NCBI GenBank assembly: GCA_965215225.1
Contig: OZ244039.1
Location: 992,001-1,056,000, forward strand
DNA: 64,000 nt
Source of the DNA: G965215225 sp965215225
GTDB taxonomy: Bacteria > Pseudomonadota > Gammaproteobacteria > CBDBNL01 > JAAOII01
Direction of reading: 5' to 3'
A program made the position numbers and the translations under genes. The notes under the pieces are model-generated. The model did no database searches and was not told the DNA's origin. It saw only the letters and a program-made list of their open reading frames with translations. This document shows, piece after piece, positions 31,340 through 38,280 of the stretch (its first letter is position 1; the number at the start of each line of letters is the position of its first letter).

Positions 31340-32707
31340 ATGAACAAATCTACAACTCAACTACAGGAACTAGATAAGAAGCATCACATTCACCCATTCA
31401 CTGATACCCAATCCTTAGCCCAAGAGGGCACCATTGTGATGGTTAAGGGAGAGGGCATCTATGTATGGGACAGTGAGGGCAAGAAATATCTAGATGCCAT
31501 GTCTGGTCTTTGGTGTGTTGCCTTGGGCTATGGTCGTTCTGAATTAGTGGAAGCAGCTAGCAACCAGATGAAAGAACTGGCTTACTACAATAGCTTCTTC
31601 AAATCAAGCGTCCAGGCTGCTATTTCTCTGGCGGATAGGCTTGCTCAGTTGGCTCCTCCTCAGATCAACCATAGTTTCTTCACCATATCTGGTTCAGAAG
31701 CCAATGACACAGTCATTCGTATGGTCAGACGCTACTGGGACCTGTGTGCTAAGCCAGAGAAGAAAGTTCTTATCTCTCGCTCTAATGCCTATCATGGTAG
31801 CACCATAGGAGGGGCAAGTCTTGGCGGCATGAGCTTCATGCATAAACAGGGTGATTTGCCTATTCCCAATGTAGTCCATATTGAGCAACCCTATGGGTTT
31901 GAATTACAGCAGGATCTTAGCGAAGCAGACTTTGCTCTGATGAGCGCAAATAAGCTAGAGGAGAAGATTAAAGAGCTAGGTAGCAATAGGGTTGCAGCCT
32001 TTGTTGCTGAGCCAGTGCAAGGGGCGGGGGGTGTTATCATACCGCCAAATGGCTATTGGTCGGCGGTTCAGAAGATCTGCAAGAAGCATGATATTCTTTT
32101 GGTAGCAGATGAAGTCATCTGTGGTTTTGGCAGACTAGGGACCTGGTTTGGTAGTGATTTTTATCGGATTGAACCAGACCTAATGCCTGTAGCAAAGGGC
32201 ATCACCAGCGGCTATCTTCCGCTCGGGGCTGTGCTTATAGGCGATAGAGTTGCCGACAAGCTCATCAAAAAAGGCAAGGAATTTGCCCATGGCTTCACCT
32301 ATTCAGGTCATCCAGTCTGTTGTGCCGTTGCTCTTAAGAACATCGAGATATTAGAAAAGGAAAATCTAGTTACTAGAATGGCCAAGGAAATCGCTCCCCT
32401 ATTGAAACAAAAGTGGGATAGCCTTGCCGACCATCCTCTGGTCGGAGAGACACGCTCAGTAGGCGGACTGGCAGCATTGGAATTGGTTGTCAATAAGGAG
32501 ACCCTTAGCCGTTATGATGACAAATACACAGCTGGTTATAGCTGTCGTGATATTTGCCTAGAAGAAGGGCTGATTATGAGAGCAGTCCGTGATACTATGG
32601 TGGTATGCCCGCCGTTAATTATTACTGAGCCTCAGCTAGATGAGATGATTGCTAAGGTAAGAGTCTGTCTCGATAAGACAGCTGCTGTGCTTGGTGTTTC
32701 TTCATAA
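31340..32707 (+). CDS. spuC: Class III omega-aminotransferase, probable putrescine--pyruvate transaminase
   Basis: This is a 455-residue PLP aminotransferase of class III. Motifs are ISGSEANDTVIRM (PLP phosphate), SNAYHGSTIGGASLGG, LLVADEVICGFGRLG (Asp that contacts the pyridine nitrogen) and PVAKGITSGYLPLGAV with the PLP lysine. The N-terminal HHIHPFTDTQSL is typical of the SpuC/omega-aminotransferase branch that uses pyruvate as acceptor. The adjacent agmatinase-type gene makes putrescine, and the nearby gabD handles the product after GABA, so putrescine is the most likely donor. Beta-alanine is an alternative. The stop is three bases before the agmatinase start. Confidence 0.82.
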   Translation: MNKSTTQLQELDKKHHIHPFTDTQSLAQEGTIVMVKGEGIYVWDSEGKKYLDAMSGLWCVALGYGRSELVEAASNQMKELAYYNSFFKSSVQAAISLADRLAQLAPPQINHSFFTISGSEANDTVIRMVRRYWDLCAKPEKKVLISRSNAYHGSTIGGASLGGMSFMHKQGDLPIPNVVHIEQPYGFELQQDLSEADFALMSANKLEEKIKELGSNRVAAFVAEPVQGAGGVIIPPNGYWSAVQKICKKHDILLVADEVICGFGRLGTWFGSDFYRIEPDLMPVAKGITSGYLPLGAVLIGDRVADKLIKKGKEFAHGFTYSGHPVCCAVALKNIEILEKENLVTRMAKEIAPLLKQKWDSLADHPLVGETRSVGGLAALELVVNKETLSRYDDKYTAGYSCRDICLEEGLIMRAVRDTMVVCPPLIITEPQLDEMIAKVRVCLDKTAAVLGVSS

Positions 32708-32710
32708 ACA

Positions 32711-33634
32711 ATGAGCGCGACTCAGCCCATGCAGCCCATGTTCAGCGGCCAGCTGAGCTATCTGCGGCTGCCATCAAGTGCTGATTATGCCAATGCAGAC
32801 CTTGCCGTGGTTGGAGTGCCAGTTGATACCTTTGTCTCTAATAGAGCTGGCGCCAGATTTGGTCCTCGCGCAATAAGACAGGCATCCACTATGATATCCT
32901 GGGATGACCCTTTCGGATGGGGTAAGAATCCTTTGGCGCAGTTGAGACTAATAGATGCCGGCGATTGCCCTTTTGATTATGGCAAACCCCATGAGATAGG
33001 TGATAGGATACAAGAGCATTTTGGTGAAATCCTTAATCATCAGACTGCTACCCTAGCCTTAGGAGGAGACCACTATATTTCCTATCCTATCCTTAAGGCC
33101 TATGCCAAGAATTTAGGCCAGCCTCTCTCGCTGGTTCAATTTGATTCTCATTCAGATACCTGGCAAGATGAGAATAAAGAAACTAGGATGGATCATGGCA
33201 CAATGTTCGCTCGCGCTATTAAGGAGGGAATTATTGAGCCCACCAGCTCGGTTCAGCTGGGCATTCGCACCAACATAGCAGACCCTCTTGATATGCATAT
33301 TATCAATGCAGCCGAAGTGCATACTAAGGGAATAGACTGGGCAATAGCAAAAACGCGTGAGATAATTGGCGATAATCCAACCTATATCACTTTTGATATG
33401 GATTTTCTCGACCCAGCCTATGCACCAGCAACTGGCACTCCCTGTTGCGGCGGTTTCAGTAGCTCTACTGCGCTTACTGCCATCCGCCAACTTGATTCAA
33501 TTAACCTAGTAGCTATGGACCTAGTTGAACTATGTCCCCCTTATGATCATGGTGAGATCACTGCCCTAGCTGCTGCCACTATTGCTTCTCATCTGCTTTG
33601 CCTTTTTGCTAACAGCAAGAAGAGTCGCAGCTAG
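32711..33634 (+). CDS. speB: Agmatinase / ureohydrolase family protein
   Basis: This ureohydrolase of 307 residues probably hydrolyses agmatine to putrescine and urea. The manganese-binding motifs are present: GGDHYIS, DSHSDT (DAHxDT in most members, Ser for Ala here) and DMDFLDPAYAPATGTP (D-x-D-x-x-D). The N-terminus contains RAGARFGPRAIRQAS, the family pattern. It forms an operon with spuC directly upstream. Related guanidinobutyrase or proclavaminate amidinohydrolase activities cannot be excluded, and guanidinobutyrase would also feed gabD through GABA. Confidence 0.85.
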   Translation: MSATQPMQPMFSGQLSYLRLPSSADYANADLAVVGVPVDTFVSNRAGARFGPRAIRQASTMISWDDPFGWGKNPLAQLRLIDAGDCPFDYGKPHEIGDRIQEHFGEILNHQTATLALGGDHYISYPILKAYAKNLGQPLSLVQFDSHSDTWQDENKETRMDHGTMFARAIKEGIIEPTSSVQLGIRTNIADPLDMHIINAAEVHTKGIDWAIAKTREIIGDNPTYITFDMDFLDPAYAPATGTPCCGGFSSSTALTAIRQLDSINLVAMDLVELCPPYDHGEITALAAATIASHLLCLFANSKKSRS

Positions 33635-33655
33635 AGTCCATAGGTCCTGCTGGAT

Positions 33656-34369
33656 ATGACTAGGGGCACAGCATTGGTTACTGGCGGGGCTAAGAGAATA
33701 GGAAAGGCATTTGTTCTTTTTCTAGCCCGTCAGGGTTATGACATAGCCCTACACTATAACTCCGCCAGTCAAGAACAGAAGGAAACCACTAGGCTAATCG
33801 AAAAGGAAGGAGTTGCCTGTTTGCCTATTCAAGCAGATTTAACTAATCAGCAGAGTTTGCTGTTCCCTCTCATCAATAAGAACTTAGGTCCCTGCACCCT
33901 ATTAATAAATAGTGTTTCGGTCTTCCGACCTGGTTCTTTTATGAATACTTCTAAAGCCCAATTTGATTCTGATATGGCAGTTAATTTAAGAGCCCCTTTT
34001 TTTCTCAGTCAAGATTTTGCTAAGCAAGCACCCAAGGGGAGTCAGATAATCAATATGTTGGACTGTCGTATTTCCCGTGTCACCACTTCTCATTTTGTCT
34101 ATAGCCTGAGCAAGGTTGCTCTTTATCAATTTACTCTGATGGCGGCGAAAGAGCTTGCCCCTCATATTCGCGTCAATGGCATAGCTCCTGGTCCCGCTTT
34201 GCCGCCACCAGATAAGGACGAAGAGCATCTCGCCAAGGTCGTTGATATGGCCCCACTTGGCATAGCCAGCCCACCAGCTACGCTGGTGCAAGGATTGGCA
34301 TATCTATTGGAAGCTCAAACGGTTACCGGTCAGGTGCTCTTTATTGATTCAGGTCTTCATCTAAAATAG
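33656..34369 (+). CDS. folM: Short-chain dehydrogenase, probable dihydromonapterin reductase FolM
   Basis: This is a 237-residue short-chain dehydrogenase. The NADPH motif is TGGAKRIGKAFVLFLA and the active-site pair is in FVYSLSKVALYQFT (Y-x-x-x-K), with HIRVNGIAPGPALPP after it. The sequence LINSVSVFRPG corresponds to the family N-A-S motif and has Ser in place of Ala. The ALHYNSAS segment with a basic/serine pattern suits the pteridine reductase/FolM branch. folB and folK lie immediately downstream, so a role in pterin reduction is supported by context. folA (dihydrofolate reductase) is not in this window, so FolM might serve as a substitute, but this is only a possibility. Confidence 0.8.
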   Translation: MTRGTALVTGGAKRIGKAFVLFLARQGYDIALHYNSASQEQKETTRLIEKEGVACLPIQADLTNQQSLLFPLINKNLGPCTLLINSVSVFRPGSFMNTSKAQFDSDMAVNLRAPFFLSQDFAKQAPKGSQIINMLDCRISRVTTSHFVYSLSKVALYQFTLMAAKELAPHIRVNGIAPGPALPPPDKDEEHLAKVVDMAPLGIASPPATLVQGLAYLLEAQTVTGQVLFIDSGLHLK

Positions 34370-34443
34370 TCTTAGCTAGCGAGAGATAGCGAGCATCACA
34401 AACCTACCAATCACTACTATAATCTACCAAAGCGGCTAATTCT

Positions 34444-34803
34444 ATGCATATATATATTAACAACCTTCGTCTTAGAACCTACATAGGCATTAATGAGTGG
34501 GAGCAAAAAGAGAAGCAAGACCTAGTTATCAACCTATCCATTGAATGTCATGATCATGCATTGAAGTCTTGCCTCACCGACCAGATTACCGACACAGTCA
34601 ACTATAAGGATATCACCAAAGAGATTATCCAATATGTCGAAGCTAATCGTTTCTTACTATTGGAAAGATTGGTTAAAGAGGTGTTGGATATTGTCTTGTC
34701 CTACTCATTGGTGGCGGCAGCGAAAGTTAAAGCGGAAAAACCAGCTGCCTTGCGTTTTAGTGATTCGGTCGCAGTAGAGCTAAGCGGACATAATCAGGCA
34801 TAA
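34444..34803 (+). CDS. folB: Dihydroneopterin aldolase
   Basis: FolB cleaves 7,8-dihydroneopterin to 6-hydroxymethyl-dihydropterin in folate synthesis. The protein has 119 residues, starting MHIYINNLRLRTYIGINEWEQ, a pattern typical of the family (L..R..IGI.EWE). It has DTVNYKDITKEIIQYVE and LLERLVKEVLDIVL, with the conserved ERL glutamate. Context between folM and folK confirms it. The 3' end, including the stop codon, has been locally multiplied (see repeat). Confidence 0.94.
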   Translation: MHIYINNLRLRTYIGINEWEQKEKQDLVINLSIECHDHALKSCLTDQITDTVNYKDITKEIIQYVEANRFLLLERLVKEVLDIVLSYSLVAAAKVKAEKPAALRFSDSVAVELSGHNQA

Positions 34804-34832
34804 TGAGGCATAATGAGGCATAATGAGGACTA
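34786..34832. repeat. 10-bp tandem repeat at folB stop / folK leader
   Basis: AGGCATAATG or close variants occur four times from the last folB codons to just before the folK ATG. Each unit contains TAATG and a GAGG that can act as ribosome binding sequence, so the spacer consists of serial copies of a stop/start-like junction. Confidence 0.8.
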
Positions 34833-35261
34833 ATGAATAGAGTAATAATAGGCTTAGGTTCTAATATTGCTCCATTGAAAAATATTCGCCAAGCTCTATC
34901 CTTGCTTCAACGGAGATACACCATCTTAGCAAGATCCACTTGGCTATGGACTCAACCTACCGATGTGCGCCGGCCTCAGCCGGTCTTCATTAACACCGGT
35001 TGTATGCTTGTCACTCAACAAAGCCTCACTCGATTAACTCAAGGACTAAAGAGAATAGAATCTGCTTTGAAGCGCGCCAGGCACAGCCGCCATCTACCGC
35101 GCCCCATAGACATAGATATTTTGGTTTGGAATAATCATATAGTGGATAAGGATGTCCCAAAACGTGATTTCTTGGTAGCCATAATAACTGAGCTTAGCCC
35201 GCAACTGAGGCTGCCATATCCTCATTATGTTATGCAGACAAGAGGAGTTCGGTCAAAATGA
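34833..35261 (+). CDS. folK: 2-amino-4-hydroxy-6-hydroxymethyldihydropteridine pyrophosphokinase
   Basis: This HPPK (142 residues) transfers pyrophosphate from ATP to 6-hydroxymethyl-dihydropterin in folate synthesis. It begins with the family motif IIGLGSNIAP, has WTQPTDVRRPQPVFINTGC (substrate loop with F-x-N) and PRPIDIDILVW, the equivalent of the conserved PRxxDxDIL metal-binding motif. The length is shorter than the E. coli 159 residues. It overlaps the hemH start by four bases (ATGA). An alternative C-terminal frame does not exist. Confidence 0.93.
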   Translation: MNRVIIGLGSNIAPLKNIRQALSLLQRRYTILARSTWLWTQPTDVRRPQPVFINTGCMLVTQQSLTRLTQGLKRIESALKRARHSRHLPRPIDIDILVWNNHIVDKDVPKRDFLVAIITELSPQLRLPYPHYVMQTRGVRSK

Positions 35262-36382
35262 GCCGTCTCACCGGCTCAAGCGATCACAGTCATGGTCAAA
35301 CAGAAAGACTAGGTGTTCTCCTAGTCAACCTCGGCACTCCCGCCGCTCCCACTGCCCCAGCTTTGAGAGTCTATTTACGCCAGTTCTTAAGCGACCCCCG
35401 TGTCATTGAGGCGCCCCGCTTACTCTGGTGGTTTATCCTTAATCTATTCATCTTGCCTCGCCGCTCTCCCCGTTCGGCAGCTCTCTATAAGAAGATCTGG
35501 TCGCCATCCGGCTCTCCTTTATTGAGATTCAGTCGAGCTCAGCAACGGAAGCTGCAGCGCCAATTTCGCTCCCAGCCTATTCCTATTAATGTTGAGTTGG
35601 CTATGAGCTATGGTAGTCCTTCCATTCCCCAAACCCTTAATGAACTAAGGAAAAAAGGGATGACCCATCTTCTTGTTTTGCCCCTTTATCCTCAATATGC
35701 TAGCAGCACAACTGGGTCGGTCTTTGAAGCTCTCACCAAAGTCTTAAGTAAATGGCGGTGGATTCCACATTTGAGAACCATCCATTCTTATCACGATGAA
35801 CCCCTATTTATTAAGGAGCTGGTCAATTCCATTCGGCTTTTCCAACAAAAGCATGGCAAGCCACAGCTTCTTCTCTTTTCTTTCCATGGTATTCCCTTAG
35901 CTGGATTCCTAGCTGGGGATCCCTATCACTGCCAGTGCCATAAGACAGCTCGCCTAGTTGCGGAAAAGTTAAGACTTCAAGAGAACGAATACAAGGTTTG
36001 CTTTCAGTCGCGTTTCGGTCGCCAAGAATGGCTCCAACCCTATACAGCTAAGACGCTCGAATCATTACCAGCAGCCGGCATCAAAGATATTCAAGTGGTA
36101 TGCCCTGGGTTCTCATCCGACTGCTTGGAAACCCTAGAAGAAATTGAGCAAGAAAATCGGCAATTATTTATACAAGCAGGTGGCAAGAGGTTTAACTACA
36201 TCCCCTGCTTGAACGACTCGACCGGCCATATTTCCTTTCTTACCCATCTCATTGGGCGAAACATCTCCGACTGGTTAGCTAGCCGTCAGGTTCATTCTGG
36301 GCAAGGTCAGAAAACTCGCCAATTAGCAAGGAAACTAAACGAACGGGAATTAAGAAGTGCTCGCTCATATCAGTATTCGTAA
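35258..36382 (+). CDS. hemH: Ferrochelatase
   Basis: HemH inserts Fe2+ into protoporphyrin IX, the last step of haem synthesis, at the inner membrane. It has 374 residues. The N-terminus GVLLVNLGTP is conserved, with YLRQFLSDPRV shortly after. The catalytic histidine is in LFSFHGIPLAG (usual S-x-H-G-x-P). CFQSRFGRQEWLQPYT and VCPGFSSDCLETLEEIEQE follow. The start overlaps folK by four bases and the end overlaps recN by 26, so it is in the same operon. Four cysteines in the central and C-terminal parts, CHCQCHKT-like, could bind a metal or cluster, as in some bacterial ferrochelatases. Confidence 0.95.
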   Translation: MSRLTGSSDHSHGQTERLGVLLVNLGTPAAPTAPALRVYLRQFLSDPRVIEAPRLLWWFILNLFILPRRSPRSAALYKKIWSPSGSPLLRFSRAQQRKLQRQFRSQPIPINVELAMSYGSPSIPQTLNELRKKGMTHLLVLPLYPQYASSTTGSVFEALTKVLSKWRWIPHLRTIHSYHDEPLFIKELVNSIRLFQQKHGKPQLLLFSFHGIPLAGFLAGDPYHCQCHKTARLVAEKLRLQENEYKVCFQSRFGRQEWLQPYTAKTLESLPAAGIKDIQVVCPGFSSDCLETLEEIEQENRQLFIQAGGKRFNYIPCLNDSTGHISFLTHLIGRNISDWLASRQVHSGQGQKTRQLARKLNERELRSARSYQYS

Positions 36383-38102
36383 TTTTGTTCTGGTAGACCA
36401 GCTCTCATTGGATTTTACTCATGGGATGAATGTGATAACCGGTGAGACTGGCACTGGCAAATCTATCTTGCTAAATGCCCTTGCCTTGACCCTAGGTGAG
36501 CGCGGCAGTCCCTCATTAGTGAGGAAAGGCTCTAAGCAAGCGGATATCAGCACGATTTTTAATATTAGCAAATTGCCCCAGGCCACCGAATGGCTAGACA
36601 ACAAGGAATTGTCATCCGGCGAGGAATGTATTCTCCGCCGCACCCTGGCTCAAGAAGGCGCATCACGTGCTTTCATCAATGGGACTCCAGTTACCCTAGA
36701 AGCAATCAGGGAACTCAGTCATCTACTAGTCAGCGTGCAGGGACAGCATGCCCATCAAACTCTATTACAGCCCAACTCCCATCTGAAACTCTTGGACGAT
36801 TTTGGCAGCCTGAGCGAACAGACCCGAGCCTATAGCCATTCCTATGAGGAGCTATTGGCAGTTCGGCAAGAACTACAAGACTGCTACCAAAAGGAGGCTT
36901 TGGATGAACACACTCTTACCCTGCTTAAGCACGAGCTAGCAGAACTAGAAGAACTGGCGCTAACTGAGAAGGAATATCAACAACTAGAAGAAGAACATAG
37001 CCGCTTGAACAATGTCGAATCCCTCTTAGAGACAACGCAGAATGCTTTGCAGCTATTAAACAGTGATGTTGACCAGCCTGCCATTTCGTCTCAGACCGGT
37101 CAGCTGCTCAGTCTTCTTCAACAAAGTGGTGATAAACGACTAGAAGAGATGGCTCAATCGCTTATGGATGCCGATGCAATCTTGCATGAGGTTCAATCAC
37201 AACTACGCAGCTATATGGATGGATTGGTAGCTGACCCAGAGAGATTTAATTTGCTAAATGACAGGCTGGCAGCCCTCCACAACCTGGCGCGCAAGCATAG
37301 AGTTGAGCCCCAGGCTCTTAAGTCTCTTGCCACTAAGCGAAAGAAGGACCTAGAGGAAAGAACCCATATTGAAGAGCGACTAAGCCTTTTGACCCAGAAA
37401 GAAAAAGAACTGCTAAAGCAGTGTGTTGCCAAAGCAGCCATTCTCACCACTAAGCGAAAGAAAGTGGCTCAGACTTTTGATAAAGAAGTGATGGACCAGC
37501 TAGCTAGACTCCAAATGCCTTGCCGTTTTGCCACTCAATTTACTAAAAAGAAGGACATTAATATGCAAGGAGATAGTCAGGTGGAATTTATGCTGGCAAC
37601 TTCTAGTGAAACATCGCTATTGCCTTTAAGACGAATTGCCTCTGGTGGCGAGCTCTCTCGTGCTGCTTTAGGCATTCATCTAGTTGGTGCCAAGCATTCG
37701 GCTGTCCCCTGCCTTGTTTTTGACGAAGTAGATAGCGGGATAGGTGGAAGAATAGCTGCCAAAGTTGGCAAGGCGCTAGCCACTCTCGGCAAAGATGCCC
37801 AGCTAATATGCATTACCCATCAACCTCAGGTTGCGGTCTTTGGTGATAGCCACTATTTGGTCACCAAAGCAGAACAAGGCAGTAGCATCAAGAGGCTGGA
37901 CAAGGATGAAAAGCAGCAAGAAATTGGTAGGATGGTGGGTGGCGAGAAACTAAGCGATGAAGCCCTAAGCTATGCCTCTGCCTTAATTAAAGAGGCAAAT
38001 ATGAAGGAGACAGCTATGAAAGAGGCGGGTATTAAGGAAGCAAGCATGAAAGAGACAAATCAGACTATTGAGACTAAGAAAGATGAAAAGGACTCTAGCT
38101 GA
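36357..38102 (+). CDS. recN: DNA repair protein RecN with repeated C-terminal tail
   Basis: RecN is an SMC-like ATPase acting at DNA double-strand breaks. It has 581 residues (E. coli RecN is about 553). The Walker A motif is GETGTGKS near the N-terminus, followed by long coiled coils, then the ABC signature IASGGELSRAALG and Walker B CLVFDEVDSGIGG. It starts with GTG (MLAHISIRNFVLVD) inside the end of hemH. The last 35 residues are an unusual repeated tail, with units such as MKETA, MKEAG, IKEAS and MKETN. The last 60 or so bases of this gene are found again about 3.26 kb downstream in front of the second lipoprotein gene. Confidence 0.96.
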   Translation: MLAHISIRNFVLVDQLSLDFTHGMNVITGETGTGKSILLNALALTLGERGSPSLVRKGSKQADISTIFNISKLPQATEWLDNKELSSGEECILRRTLAQEGASRAFINGTPVTLEAIRELSHLLVSVQGQHAHQTLLQPNSHLKLLDDFGSLSEQTRAYSHSYEELLAVRQELQDCYQKEALDEHTLTLLKHELAELEELALTEKEYQQLEEEHSRLNNVESLLETTQNALQLLNSDVDQPAISSQTGQLLSLLQQSGDKRLEEMAQSLMDADAILHEVQSQLRSYMDGLVADPERFNLLNDRLAALHNLARKHRVEPQALKSLATKRKKDLEERTHIEERLSLLTQKEKELLKQCVAKAAILTTKRKKVAQTFDKEVMDQLARLQMPCRFATQFTKKKDINMQGDSQVEFMLATSSETSLLPLRRIASGGELSRAALGIHLVGAKHSAVPCLVFDEVDSGIGGRIAAKVGKALATLGKDAQLICITHQPQVAVFGDSHYLVTKAEQGSSIKRLDKDEKQQEIGRMVGGEKLSDEALSYASALIKEANMKETAMKEAGIKEASMKETNQTIETKKDEKDSS

Positions 38103-38196
38103 ACTAGTCTGCTGGTGCTTTTTGATTGGACTAGCAAAAATAGCAAAAAAAAATGGCAAAAAATATGAGTGTTTTAGTGTGACAATATAACAATAG

Positions 38197-38280
38197 GACT
38201 ATAATTATCGCATGACTAAAATATGACTATAATTACCATATGACTAAAATATGACTATAATTATCACATGACTAAATTAC
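38197..38280 (+). repeat. Three 28-bp repeats over the first lipoprotein start
   Basis: A 28-base unit beginning GACTATAATTA and containing ATGACTAAA is present three times in tandem. The last copy supplies the ATG at 38268. Since 28 is not a multiple of three, the earlier ATGs (38212, 38240) are out of frame with the gene. The downstream paralogue has only one unit, so the triplication occurred after the gene duplication, or was lost there. Confidence 0.88.
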
